Source: Chamaecyparis obtusa | Taxonomy: Eukaryota > Streptophyta > Pinopsida > Cupressales > Cupressaceae | DNA: 64,000 nucleotides | Assembly (NCBI GenBank): GCA_027943335.1 | Contig: BSBK01007860.1 | Location: forward strand, 496,001-560,000 | Reading direction: 5' to 3' | Shown: one piece after another, positions 1-11,822 of the stretch | How the letters are laid out: every line of letters begins with the position of its first letter | How positions within the stretch are numbered: the stretch's first letter is position 1 | The notes under the pieces: generated by a model | The model's database searches: none | What the model saw: the letters and a program-made list of their open reading frames with translations, nothing else | Told to the model about the DNA's origin: nothing | Position numbers and translations under genes: made by a program

Positions 1-2
1 AG

Positions 3-179
3 AGTCTAGCAACAAGATGGGATGTAGAGCTAGAGGAGCCAACATTGATCAATGAGGATGCCACAATTTTAGATGCAGGGCTGGTTGGTGTTAGTTTGGC
101 GGAGCTTGGCCATGAGGAATCGAGTAGTTTCAGGCTTTCAGTGATGATGAAGAGTTTTCTTTTGGGGACGATTTAAGGT
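3..179 (+). pseudogene. 3' tail of a coding relic with acidic C-terminus
   Basis: A plus-strand frame is open from the window edge to about position 177 (begins SLATRWDVELEEP). Near 145 the frame that makes better sense shifts to give an acidic, Phe-containing tail (SDDEEFSFGDDL). Such acidic tails are seen at the C-terminus of plant hAT-like transposases, but no catalytic or dimerisation motif is inside the window, so the family assignment is a guess. The upstream part lies outside the window. Alternative: chance open frame. Confidence 0.3.
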
Positions 180-1069
180 ATCCCTTCACTACAGTTTGAC
201 ATTTTGTACTTATTTTGATATCATGCTACTCATTGTAATCATCTTTATGATATTTTCGATATAATAGAAATCTCCAATTTGAGATTTTTATTTGCAAAAT
301 TTTATTTAGAGTTCAATTATTTACACTTTTTGTGTTTAGTATTTGCAATTTTGCAATTATACTAATTTGCCAATGTTTCTTTTAAAATGTAGTTCATATA
401 CATCTTTTTATAACTAGCTTTTAAAGTACTATATGTATATTAGTGCAACGCCCCCACTGTCCCCTTGCCGTCCCTTATAGGCCCTTGGTCCCCCCATCCC
501 CCCATCCCCTTGTTCCAAAGTCCCATGCAACACTGATTAATAACCTTCCCTTTATTTTATTAATCTATTGTTATCTTATTAATAATATCATTAAATAACA
601 TTACTTAACTTTTGAACCTTAATTTCAATTGTCTCTTAGCTTTCAAATCATTAATAGAACTAGTAATTACAATCTTCCAGTTGCCCCTTTTCTATCCCAA
701 TACACCCTTAGTGCACATTTTGTTGTTAGCTTATTAAATTATATCATTTCCTTCTTTCTTATGTGGTTGAGCTATAATTTTATCTTTTTTATTAGTTTAT
801 AAGGTTGGTGTTGTTTCTTACCATTTCATCTTGTTTTTGCTGAATTTTTTATTTCCTAATTACTATTGGTTCTACTTGTTAGACCATTATTTCCTTTTTA
901 TCAGTTCTAATTCCGTTTCCCTCACCTCTCTTTTTCAAAGAACAAGCTTTGCAAATTTATCAAGCTTTTCGTAATCTTAGTGATATATCATGGAGTGATC
1001 CAAAATGTTGATGTTAAAAGCATAGTTACAAGAATCGGACTCGCCTCGGACTCGGCAAGCTGGATTTGG
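180..1069. other. AT-rich spacer, nothing recognised
   Basis: Low-GC sequence with scattered homopolymer tracts and stops in all frames. I see no gene, RNA or element boundary here. Confidence 0.5.
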
Positions 1070-1105
1070 GCTCGGACTCGGACTCGGACTCGGACTCGGA
1101 CTCGA
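1070..1105. repeat. (GGACTC)n hexanucleotide repeat
   Basis: About six near-perfect copies of GGACTC follow two degenerate copies at about 1037-1055. The repeat reads as Ser-Asp, Arg-Thr or Gly-Leu dipeptides depending on frame. The flank is locally GC-richer than its surroundings, so it was probably carried in by a decayed element. Confidence 0.85.
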
Positions 1106-1454
1106 CGCCCGGACTTGGCAAATTCAAAAACTCAAGAAATTCAAAGATTTTTAAAGATTTAAAACTTTTTTCATGCATCATTCAGTCAATTAACATCAAA
1201 GACACAATAATCGAGATAAATAGAAGCTACTTTGCACACATAAACAAGTTTACATTGATCACATAAGTATAAATGCGAATTTTTGAAAGAAATAAGTTAA
1301 CTCTTAAACTAGTTACTAAATAACACATTAGAAATCTGAAATATAAATAGTGTCACTGTCAAAAGTCTACAATATTCATGGAATATGAAATCCATGGAAT
1401 GAAAAGTTCAAAACATATGTCAAAATAAAGGCTAGAGCATAGAAGACTAAGGCC

Positions 1455-1778
1455 CTATGTCTTCCTACGCGTACGCCTGAGATAGGTCATGGAATATTTT
1501 GCAGCCATCTTTTGTCCCTGTGTCTGAGGCTCAACCTCAGTGGCATCCTCATCCTCCTCATAATCATCATCATCCTCATATCCCTCACTCTCAGCCTCAA
1601 GGTCCTCCACTGGGTCTCCTCCCGCTCTAGCTAATCGATTTGCTAATCTATTTTCTAAAACCCCTATATTCTTCTCCCAAGCCTTTTTCCTCCCTTCTAA
1701 GTCTTTGCAAATGATGGAATGAAATTTGAAAGAGAAATCATCATTTCCATAAAGAGGAAGGACCCAGTAAAGGGAGGT
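1455..1778 (-). pseudogene. C-terminal relic with Asp/Glu-rich stretch and basic end
   Basis: A minus-strand frame is open for about 107 codons, from an in-frame stop at 1779-1781 to a TAG at 1455-1457. It reads as a helical segment (KAWEKNIGVLENRLANRL), then an acidic run (SEGYEDDDDYEEDEDATEVE), then a basic end (YLRRTRRKT) directly before the stop. The clear amino-acid bias and terminal stop suggest a genuine C-terminus, probably of a transposon protein. No N-terminal part is found; upstream (above 1778) the frame is lost. I do not recognise the family. Confidence 0.4.
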
Positions 1779-2956
1779 TTAGATGGGCCATTTGAAAGAA
1801 AACTTTTTCATGGTTAGAAAAAAATCTTTACAGAAATGTTGAAAGCATTAATCACATTTATGGTACATAAGATAATCTTTTTGCCTGGCACGGATCCAGA
1901 GTACAGTTATTGATTACAGGAAAAAGCACCAGCAAAACATGTCTGTGACATTCACTAGACAGCTCAAGACACTATGCAATAATGAGGTTTAATGGCATTC
2001 AAGCATGTCTCCTACAGACATCCAGATGTAATGCTGACTGTTGAAACATTCTATTTCATTAGTATGATTGTTTCTTGTGTGTGTTTTTCAGACCAACATA
2101 ATTTTTCAACTTTTGTTTTAGACTTCCAAGTTAATTGTTTGTGATTCTGGATTTGTTTACACACAGATATATGTATACGGTCTGATTCAATTAAGAGTTG
2201 AACCTTTAAATATAACACAACTTCACATTAATATAACTCTAACAATTTAATTAGTATTAGTCTGTAATATATGCATAAATATTTTGATTGTATCCATTAT
2301 AGATATTAAATCTGTTAAATTTGTAATGTTATAAGGATTAGAGGAATCGTTCACCTGAGATATTTGTAAGGGTATTTGAAAGAAAGAAATATTTAAATAG
2401 GTTTGTCAGAGTAAATTCAATTGTACTGTTAAGAGACTTAATATTTCTATGGTTCATAATATTGAAGAAAGTGATTTTGGAATTAGTTATTTATTTAATC
2501 AAGTGTTTTTTTATATAAACATTTTCAATTACATTAAGCATACAGAGTGTGTTTTTGGATTTAATTAGATTTTTTTTTTTTTCATCAATATTTGTAATAT
2601 AATAGTATTGTTTGTTAATTTATAAATTTATTATATCAAACTTAAATTCACAGAGATAAATAGAAAATTTATTTAAGATATTTGTTCATGTATATGAAGA
2701 TCATAAGCCTAACACACTTAAATGTAATTAAATTAAATTGTATCAGTTTTCAAACACAGATAGCTAAAGGATAAATCTATCTGAATTATTTATGTTTACA
2801 TAATTTAGAATAAAAAGTCTTATGTTTTACTCTAATTAAACTAAATTACTTTTATCTAATTAAATTAGATTTTTTCTAATAAAAATTGTCTGAATATTTT
2901 TCATTCTATGCTTTAAATCATTTTATAACTTATCATCAAGAAGAAGAAGAAAATGA
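1779..2956. other. AT-rich spacer, nothing recognised
   Basis: AT-rich DNA without coding structure. It leads into the 50-bp tandem repeat and the dispersed repeat that follows. Confidence 0.45.
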
Positions 2957-3106
2957 TATATAGACACAATTAAAGACTTAAAAATTAATATATTTTATTA
3001 GATTTATATATATACACAATTAAAGACTTAAAAATTAATATATTTTATTAGATTTTTATATAGACACAATTAAAGACTTAAAAATTAATATATTTTATTA
3101 GATTTT
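2957..3106. repeat. 50-bp tandem repeat, three copies
   Basis: Three consecutive copies share the core ACACAATTAAAGACTTAAAA followed by ATTAATATATTTTATTAGATTT, with an exact period of 50 bases (cores start near 2964, 3014 and 3064). Copies are nearly identical, so the amplification is recent compared with the surroundings. Confidence 0.92.
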
Positions 3107-3199
3107 TTTTCAGTTGAACTATATTTGTTAGAATAAACAATTTGAATCTTTCAAATTGAATTTGTAGTGCAATACAGTTTGGTTAGAATTTACTAGACA

Positions 3200-4226
3200 A
3201 GTGAGGTACACCATAAATGTCATATTTATTTCTTCCTAGATAGCAAAGTAAGTTGTATTTGTATTATTTAGTTTAGAGAGGGCCTACAAGTTTTTGTTTG
3301 AATTGGAACAAAATGACTAGAAGTTCTTGTGCTAAGGTCAGAAGTATTAATTCTTGCTCTTAACAAAAGATTTTGTATTTGCAACATGCATAGTTTTACA
3401 TGTGGACTTGGTTCACTCTGCAAGAAGACCCCATCGTTATATATATAGTTGTAGAGGCATGTCTACAATAATCATATAGTGTCATATATTTGTCATTGCA
3501 TACTCAGGTCTTCGTGTAAAAGCAATTTCCTTCACAAAGCTATTATTGATTTTATAAATATATGTTTTTAGATTTGATAATATATTTAGAGAATAGTTTA
3601 GATGTAAGTCTGTTTTTTATAATTTCTTCCATTTTTTCTTCTTGTTTACTGGTTTTTGGTTATGTTTCAAGCTTATTCTTATTTCTTATACAAGGTTCAA
3701 AGTCTTTTCCAAATTCTATTTATCTTAATAAATAATAAGTTCATATAACTATTTACATATTTTATTAGAGAAGACATAATATACACACATGCACACACAT
3801 ATATCACATTTAATTGAAATGAAATTTGATTATTTAAGGAATAAATGTGGTTTAATGTTAATTTAATTACAATAAAATAAGGTATGTTAATTTAAACTAA
3901 ACTAAATAATAATTCAATAGTGTACAAATTATTGTTATTTTAAGAAAGTAAACAAAAAAGGGACTAGATAGTTTGTGAATAATGATACAAATTAAGATTT
4001 AATGCAATTTATATTCCACTCATATAGATATCAAAACATAAGTATTCTTAGTTTGTTTATAATTCTATGTAGAACTACAACCTATTGATTATTTGTTCTA
4101 GATACATACGAATACCATATTAAACAAATCTAATATCTATTGCGTGGTATTTGATTTGGTATAGTGTAGCCTTCTACCATCTAATTCATAAGATTCCTTA
4201 CTCTTTGTTAAATATTGAAGGTGTTA
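3200..4226. repeat. Diverged dispersed repeat, copy 1 left part
   Basis: This stretch matches 28680-29850 in order: the 'GTATTTGCAA-ATGCATA' block, the 'AGAGGCATGT...AATCAT..AGTGTC' block, the 'TTAATTGAAATG.AATTT' block and a block near 4147-4226. It continues at about 6562-6830 beyond the inserted element at 4227-6553. Similarity is patchy with many indels, so it is old. No coding potential; it could be the non-coding part of a retroelement. Confidence 0.65.
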
Positions 4227-4586
4227 AGCATTATTTTTACAAAAGTCAATTACTAGGAATTCAAGATCCGAATTCCTCTCTTGAAAGAATAATGAAGTTA
4301 TTCCCAAGGTTACGTAAGGTTGTTTATCAACCTCTTGAATAGCTCAATTGAACATAAATGTGATTGTTCACGAGGAGACCTTTGCTGGTTCGATCATTTG
4401 AGGGATGCAAAACAAACTTTATAATAAATTTTTGTATCTTCAATCTTTTAAATGGAATAGAATTTCCTAGCATGTGAATTTAACTTAATCTAATATGATT
4501 GATCTCTCAACAATTACAAAAGAACAAGGTAACAAGAATTAAAGAAAATCGCTAAAGTGAAAACCTAACAGACATAAACCATTACT
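4227..4586 (+). repeat. Left terminal inverted repeat of the MULE-type element
   Basis: Inverted match to 6194-6553, roughly 80-85% identical by eye, with small indels. Confidence 0.8.
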
Positions 4587-5399
4587 ATATCAACTTGCGA
4601 ATAAAAGCACCAGGATAATGGAGAAAACCCACATAGCCTAAATCATAATTACTCACAAATCATGCCTTGTAAATGCAATCATCAATGAAACATCATGAAG
4701 ATGCAAGCTTTGTTAAAATTCATTAGATCACAAAGCCGCTACGAATCTATGCACACATGAGACAAATTTATCTTGAAAGCACACATGAATAATTCTACCA
4801 ATGGTTCATTGCAACAAGAATTCACAACAATGATTAACACCAAATTAATTGATCAAAGATATGTTTTACAATAAAATAATTATCTCTCTAAAGCTCATGA
4901 ACACACATTCACTAATTCATAAATTTCACATAGATAACATAAGATCCACACCATGAATGAAGCACCAATTGTATGTAACTTTATTGCAAAAAATATCAAC
5001 CTTTATTACATTGTTTTAAGAAGTATATATAGTGCCTCAACTTGTAGAACAAGAAACTCATAGCTAGGGTTTCAGCTATGCAAAAAACTATGAAATAATA
5101 TTAAATCTAAAGCTTCACTATGCAAAACTACTACTAAAATGATTGCTAACTAGTGTGCATGGATTTAGATCCATTTACATCAATATTACATGAAAAACAG
5201 GCACAAATTCACCCCAAAATGGAAGAAAAGAAGTTGCAGTTCCATCGTTCTTCAACTGTAGTTCAACTTTGACTTTGAAATTTCACATTGAATTCTTCAC
5301 CCCAACTCCTTTTTTGATATGCATTTGATAGATATTCCCAAGACATGCAAAAATAAACCTAAAGTCACGTGCAATCCTCTCAAAAAATGAATCTTCACA

Positions 5400-6165
5400 A
5401 AAAATGTGATTGAAAAATGTGTGCCCAAGAATTTTAGGGTTGTGGAACTCCAAAAAATGCAACATTGAAAAATGACCAAGTCTAGAAATTTGATGACCCT
5501 GGAATTTTGAGGTTGTGGAACTCTGAAAAATGTAACCTTGAAAAATGGCTAAGTTTAGAAATTTGATGACCTGAGAATTTTGGTGTTGTGGACGTTCGAA
5601 AAACTTGACCTCTGAAAATGGATAAATCTCCAATGACTTGATTCAGGAATTTTAGGGTTGTGGACATCCAAAACTCTAAAAAAATTGACCTCTAAAAATG
5701 GCCAAGTCCACAATGACTTGATTCAAGAAATTTGGTGTCAACTACAACTGTGGACATCTGAAACTTCAAAAAACTATGGACATCCAAAAATCCAAAAAAC
5801 TTGACCTATGAAAATGGCCAGGTCCACAATGACTTGATTTAGAAATTTCAGGGTTGTGGACATCTGAACCTCTGAAAAATTTTGGACATTTGAAACTCCA
5901 AAAAACTTGACCTCTAAAAATGACTAAGTCCATAATGAATTGATTCAGGAATTTCGGGGTTGTTGACATCCTAAACCCTGAAAATTGTGGACATCTAAAA
6001 CTTTGAAAAACTTGACCTCTGAAAATGGCTAAGTCCACAATGACTTGATTTATGAATTTCATGGTTGTGGACATCCGAAATTCTGAAAAACTTGCAGACA
6101 TCAAAAAATCCAAAAAACTTGACCTATGAAATGGCTAAGTCCACAATGACTTGATTTAGGATGCA
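5400..6165. repeat. Minisatellite inside the MULE-type element, unit about 100-120 bp
   Basis: Six or more degenerate copies of a unit containing TCCACAATGACTTGATT, then GAATTTNRGGGTTGTGGACATC, then AAAACTTGACCTCTGAAAATGG. Copies begin near 5618, 5700, 5820, 5925, 6030 and 6140, with more decayed ones toward 5400. It produces overlapping spurious reading frames on the minus strand. Confidence 0.88.
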
Positions 6166-6193
6166 AAAAAATACCAACCTTAATTACATTTTT

Positions 6194-6553
6194 GTAATGA
6201 GTTTATGTCCATTAGGTTTTCATTTCAACAATTTTCCTTTATTCTTGTTACCCTTCTCTTTTGCAATTATTGAGAGATCAATCATAATAGATTAATTTAA
6301 ATTCGCATGATAGGAAATTATATTCCATTTAAAAGATTGAAAATAAAAAAAGTTATTATAAAGTTCATTTTGTAGCCCTCAAATGATCGAACCAACAAAG
6401 GCGTCCTCGTGAACAATCACATTTATCTTTAGTTGAGCTATTCAATTAGCTAACAAACAACATTACATAACCTTGGGAATAACTTTGTTATTATTTCAAG
6501 AGAGGAATTTGGCTCTTGAATTCCTAGTAATTGACTTGTGTAAAAACAATGCT
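6194..6553 (-). repeat. Right terminal inverted repeat of the MULE-type element
   Basis: Inverted partner of 4227-4586. The element ends near ...AATGCT at 6549-6553, next to the putative target duplication at 6562-6570. Confidence 0.8.
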
Positions 6554-6561
6554 CAAAAAAT

Positions 6562-6830
6562 GGTATTTACAAAAAACCTTGGAAAAAAATTAGATGCCAA
6601 GGGCTAAGTTATCCTAGTTGACTCCTTCCATTGTACTATATTTATTGCCACAATAAGGTTGGTAGGAAACTAACAAGCATACAAGTTATCTAAACATCTT
6701 TTTTACGCAAAGTATTTTTCCTTTTAAAAGTTCCAAATTAAAATATTTCTATTGAATGCTCTAGAACTTTATAGAATGATTAGATATGTTTGAATAGTCA
6801 AATGAATATCTTTAAATACTAAGACATAAT
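6562..6830. repeat. Diverged dispersed repeat, copy 1 right part
   Basis: Resumes the match to the 30-kb copy: 'CCAAGGGC...AGTTGACTCCTT.CATTG.AC' at 6597-6640 pairs with 29885-29930, and 'TCTATTGAATG.TCT' pairs with 30040-30055. The match stops near 6830 (30125 in the other copy). Confidence 0.65.
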
Positions 6831-6839
6831 GAATTGTCA

Positions 6840-7253
6840 CACAAGTTTGTGCCAAGTCAACGCCCAATGGTTATGGACAAAGGGTGGGAGTTGGCAGCTT
6901 GAAATTTAAAAGACTAATTTATTTGGACTAGATCCACATCATGAAAAATTGATCTTGTCCATTGTCAAGATGACCCAATATAAAGAAATTATAAAGTAGT
7001 TATCAAATAGATGTACGACAATTAGGGAAAATAAATGGTGCACATACGTTGGAATAAGTAAAGATAGGGTAGGCATAAGGACAAATCTATAGAAATATGC
7101 ATACGCGGGTAGGGATAGAGATAAAGGAAGGAGTCAAACTAAAAATAAAAGTGTGACATGTGACATGTGACAAAACAATTACATTAATGTATTCTCTCAA
7201 AACAAGCTCAAAATTAAATGGGAATTAGCACAGTTATGATAATTTCATCATTA
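6840..7253 (-). mobile_element. Relic LTR end with adjacent polypurine tract
   Basis: Plus-strand ...ATCATTACA at 7245-7253 followed by TTTTGCCCCACTTTGAG reads on the minus strand as a polypurine tract (CTCAAAGTGGGGCAAAA) directly before TGTAATGA. This is the same layout as the intact gypsy element at 33955. A related relic ends near 27587. No partner LTR or coding region could be tied to it, and the left boundary is uncertain. Confidence 0.4.
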
Positions 7254-9407
7254 CATTTTGCCCCACTTTGAGATGCATGTGAATATTGACATTAACATGT
7301 ATTTTGAAAAATAAACATTATAATAAATGTGCATGTAAAGTAAACATGTAGACATAGAAATGATAATGTGGTCCATATAGAATAAATGGGCCAAACTACA
7401 TAAATTTTCATGTGCATTCATTCTCACGATGTGTGCTCCATAGGAACCTAGAAAATAAGAAAATGTCCAACACTACAATGAGTAGCATTTATCTCACAGA
7501 TGAATGAAATGAAAATAATAAAGTTGATTTAATTATCTTGGAAAATGAAAATTAGCTAGTTAAGGTTAGGAAACTCTACTTGTATAGAAATTGATGTGGC
7601 ATTTTAGGGACTATGTCAAGTGATCAAAATATCACTACCATTTCACATATTCAAGATTTTCCTAGATATGGTATTTGTTATCTACATTGGTACCTATAAT
7701 TGCAAGATCAAAAAAGGAGTATTACCAACAAAATATATGCTACTTCAATTGGTTACATCAATCAAATCAAGGAATTTGAGGAGAGAGAAAATAATACATG
7801 AAATTCTAATAAAATGTAAGAATGGAAGCATATAAGCTATGTAAAGAAATGCATGTCATGGATACTTTATGTAATAGGAGAATATTATATCTTGAACCAT
7901 AAGTACATGTGGTAAGCACATGGGATAGATATAAGGGTCACAGTAGAACCTTTTCCTAATATAGGTTAATGGTCAAATAAAAATGGTTCTAGAGGAACAA
8001 TGAAAATTGTATGGGAAGGTATGCTTTCCTCAATGTGGATCTAAGAACATGACTGTAATGCCCCTCCAAGGAATCCTCAGAACAAAGAGTAATACATGTA
8101 CTAATATTTTTAAAAAAAAAACATACACATAATCATAACATGATAAGTGCATAAACATAGATCACATTGCATAAGCAAGAATGAAAAATAAAAACAATCA
8201 CCAACGATTGTGCACAAGTGAAAGTCTTCAAACACTTCCAAGGGTTCCATGACAACGAGAAGTCACACTTCGAATAAAATACACACATTCCCAATATTTC
8301 CTAACAAGAGCTTGGACAACGTCTAATAGGCCACAAGAAGCTAAACCAACATTAAATCATAACTACCCATAGAGGACACTAAACTAATCCTCAAAATCCA
8401 CCTAACAAAGATTAATTTCAATACCAAAGGAAATTGTTGGACTATGATGATTATTCATACAAGTTCATTGCCTTCTAACCATTACGAACCAATAATAACC
8501 ATCATCTAAACAAGCCAAGATTATAAGAGAGTAAATGATAACTAAAATGACTCTTCACCAAGAAATTGGGTAGAGACGCTAGAGGTATGAAGAGATGCCA
8601 AGGAATGTAGGTGAAAATCCATAGAGAGAAGATGTTGATTGCCATAATTAACCTCCTACAGAGTCTTAGTCCATAGACTCAGAGATGCCAAATTGTAGGA
8701 CGTAGATGCCAAAATGCATGGATTTTATTTCACCATGCGTGGACATCAATTGAAAGATTAAATTTTTTTTGGGAAAGAAACGTCTCAAACTTGAGAGGTA
8801 GAGATGCCACTCTACAAGACAAAGATGTTGATCAGTGCAGATGCCAAAGTAGGTAGAGGCAACGATCTAAAGACTTCTTAAAAAACTTAAAAATTTATAA
8901 ATGGAAACCTATGACGACTCCAACATATGTCTAAAAATAAACTAGCTCTACATCATGGAGTAATAGATACATGAGATCGAAGCCATAATCACTTAATATA
9001 ATCATAATAAATATAGAAACATGAACAACTAGAGCATGATATCTGAAATTTTTTTAAAAAAAAACTGAAAGAAAGTGCATAGGGATAGAGATGAGAACAT
9101 CATTCTCAGTACTACACTAGAAGTAGTCCACCATCTGTACATTGGTCTCCAATAGTGACATGCAACACCAACCAACCATGTGGTACCCTCAGGCCCACCC
9201 CACTGATAGTCACATGAACCAAACACACATAATGCACATACAAGGAGTAGGCTATCACACACATCATTATAGTGCAACAATGAGGGGATGGTATAAAGTT
9301 CCTTATACACTCACTCAAACTAGAGTACAATATGGAACAAGTACACAAGGTCACTATTTAATACTAATAATGGTTTGGTGTAGGGGGCCTCAAGAATGGA
9401 GTGTTAG
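7254..9407. other. AT-rich spacer, nothing recognised
   Basis: No coding or RNA signal. A possible LTR-like start (TGTAATGCCCCTCC) lies near 8053 but has no matching partner in the window. Confidence 0.45.
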
Positions 9408-9670
9408 TACATGACATGTGGTGGACCATGTATGTATCTTCGATAAACATTCATAGATGGCTAGATATTGTTTCTTTGATCAATGTCACCCAGACATAAA
9501 TGAAAACACATAGCTTCAATTAATGTCACTCATAAATTACATGACATGTGGTGGCCCATGTATGTATCTTCGATCAATGGTTGTAGATGACTAGATATTG
9601 TACCTTCGATTAACATCACTTAGATGGTAGAGAAAAGACAGATTCAATTAACGTCATTCAGATGGCCATC
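9408..9670. repeat. Tandem duplication, unit about 130 bp
   Basis: 'TACATGACATGTGGTGG.CCATGTATGTATCTTCGAT' occurs at 9409 and again at 9538. It is followed in both by 'AGATG.CTAGATATTGT.' and a further shared tail with 'TTCAATTAA.GTCA'. Confidence 0.8.
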
Positions 9671-10838
9671 TATAGTCTAATTAATTCTTATTAATGTGAT
9701 TACCACATTATTTATTTAGATATCACTTGACTAGAAAATTTACATAGGTTACCCTGGAAACTCCTTTGTGTCCCAACCCGTCGTGGAGAGCCACTCCTCT
9801 CCAATGCCTAGACAACACAAAGTTCATCTTGTTTCAACAACAAGGAACTATGAAACACATGCAAATAAAGGACAATGTAAGAAAAGAATCTCAAAGGTAT
9901 AAACCAAAATGAAGCATGGCAAGCTCAATTGGTCTCAAACCGTCTCTCAAAGATCCCGACTAGGCACAAATCAATTGTGCTCATTATAAAATCCCAACAC
10001 CAATATCAATAAATCAAGATGTGATCTCAAATCAAACATTGAACATAAGCCAATAAGAAGCATAGGAAAAATAATTGTGCATAAGGTACACTCAATTGAC
10101 CTCATTGCTAGGAGCACTGATTCCAAGGTTGTTCCAATCTCAATACACACGAAATATGAAAATCCCATAAATATAGATTTAAATCACCATCTCAAATAAA
10201 AAAGTTATAATATAAAAATATGGTTTAAAATTTAGTTCTGAGGGTCATCGCCTCCTGAGTGTCATCACCATTGACAATCCTTCAAAATTCACTAAAAATT
10301 CAAATTTTAAATTAAGTGAAAAGGAGAAAAACTATTGGTCTCCCGATGCCCAACAACACATTGGTCCAACAAAATTCCCATTTTGAGAGCACATGAAAAA
10401 ACAAGTAGTATAACCTTATATAAACCTCACATTTAAAATTACCAAAACACATAAATAACTTGGAAGCCCAAATAGGCATGGAAATAACTCCCACGTGTGG
10501 GGAAAACATAGTATACATCCAACAAATCAAAAGCATTGAACCAAAAATAACCAAATAGAGAAACAAAAGAGTTCTGAGGAAAACTTACTGCACACAATAG
10601 TAAAGCCAATCATAAAGAGGAAATATCAAATCCCCATGAAATTAAACGATATTGTGAATAAAGTGGAGCAATTCCAATACAAACTCAATGATCCAATACC
10701 CACAAAAATCCAACAAGTGGATCAAACCTGTAGACATCCAAAATTGTCCTTATGAATTTATTAAATTCATACTAACATGTCTTTTCTAATTAATTAAGTT
10801 TTTATTCTAGAAAAACTTCAATTTCATATGCCATTTCC
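9671..10838. other. AT-rich spacer, nothing recognised
   Basis: No supported gene. Short open frames on both strands lack family features and overlap one another. Confidence 0.45.
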
Positions 10839-11511
10839 ATGTACACTATGGGAGTTACTTCATACATGGTCTTTATTATACACAAAATATTTCTTTGCAG
10901 GTATACAGATTGTTTCTTAGCTATTGTAATTTTGTCCTTATGGTGGGAGAGAAATAAGTGTATTTTCAGAAGAGTTTCAACTTCTCTACAAGAGGTTCAA
11001 ACTAAGATCGAAGAGTCAATATCTAAAGAAGTTCTAGAATATGTTCAAAGGACCAAAACATGTACATCAATTTTTTCTTCTTGGGACAACACAATCCTTC
11101 ATAATTGGTATAACATTAAATTCCCTTTTAATGGTTCAACAACGACACTTCCTAATGATAAGATCAATAGGAAATAAATTAAATGGAAAGTGCCTAATTA
11201 TTTACATGTTAAGCTGAAATTTGATGGTGCTTCTAGGGGAAACCTCGGTCTCTCAGGTGTGGGTGTGTATTATAAATTTAGGTGGTGACCTCAGTGCCAC
11301 TCAATCCATTCTAGTTAATAATGGATCTAATAATTGTGTGGAAGATTTTTTCCTTCTTCATGGACTTCTAATGGCACAAAGGTTGTTAGGTATTTATCAT
11401 TTACATGTTGAGAGATATTCTTTGTTAATTGTTGAAGCCAAAATTTTTTGTAAATGTCAAAATTGGAAGATTATATCTTGCAATATGCATGTGGTAGATT
11501 GGGGGTTGTAG
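10839..11511 (+). pseudogene. LINE ORF2 C-terminal relic (connector plus RNase H)
   Basis: Plus-strand relic of a non-LTR retrotransposon. The first part reads as the linker that follows the zinc-finger RVT domain (AIVILSLWWERNKCIF). It is followed by an RNase H start, LKFDGASRGNLGLSGVGVYY, which preserves the catalytic Asp of the FDGAS motif. After a frameshift near 11280, the frame gives SNNCVEDFFLLHGLLMA (second acidic position) and HLHVERYSLLIVEA, where the usual EGDS is ERYS, so a catalytic Asp is lost. At least one TAA (about 11175) breaks the frame. The endonuclease and RT are absent, so this is a 5'-truncated copy in the opposite orientation to the complete LINE at 18.4-25.7 kb. Confidence 0.8.
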
Positions 11512-11614
11512 TATACCGAATTCCATAGTATGTACTGTTGCCCAAAAATTCCCTGTCTTTCATTTTTTTGGCCACGGCCCCTGTTTTCCAAGTAAAATGC
11601 TCAAGTGTCGAAAA

Positions 11615-11760
11615 CCCAGTGTGTTTCCGACCTCCTCTCTGCAGGCTCGGGATGTTTCTGCCTTTGGTCCAAAAGTTCGGTGTGTTTTCGACCTCTCCGC
11701 TCTGAAAATTCAGTGTGTTTTCAACCTTCGCTTGAAAACCCTCTGTGTTTTCGACCCTAA
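11615..11760. repeat. Short degenerate repeat around GTGTGTTTTCGACC
   Basis: The motif GTGTGTTTYCGACCT or close variants occur at about 11620, 11679, 11710 and 11742. Each is preceded by a Gly/Lys-coding-like 'AAA.CCCAG' or 'AAAATTCAG' stretch. Confidence 0.6.
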
Positions 11761-11822
11761 GCGCGCAGCTCCAATCAGGCGGGTCCCACTGCCTAAGGTC
11801 GTGCTAGTGCAGTGAAGATTTG

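Larger units (their letters stand above)
4227..6553. mobile_element. Mutator-like (MULE-type) non-autonomous element with long TIRs
   Basis: The two ends are inverted copies of about 360 bp (4227-4586 and 6194-6553), sharing landmarks such as GTCAATTACTAGGAATTCAAG, TTATTCCCAAGGTTA, TGTGATTGTTCACGAGGA and TGATCTCTCAA. The interior carries a minisatellite and no transposase. The element splits a repeat that is continuous at 29.75-30.12 kb, which places the insertion point. Flanks GGTGTTAAG and GGTATTTAC look like a mutated 9-bp target duplication, the size typical of Mutator-like elements. Long TIRs, a 9-bp duplication and no coding region fit a non-autonomous MULE. A foldback element is the alternative. 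Confidence 0.72.

Noticed and set aside
5283..6113. Overlapping minus-strand ORFs of 60-116 codons
   Set aside because: They arise from the minisatellite of the MULE-type element; the repeating protein text reflects the DNA repeat.
9029..9414. Three overlapping ORFs of 80-93 codons on both strands
   Set aside because: No family features, mutual overlap and composition typical of the surrounding spacer.
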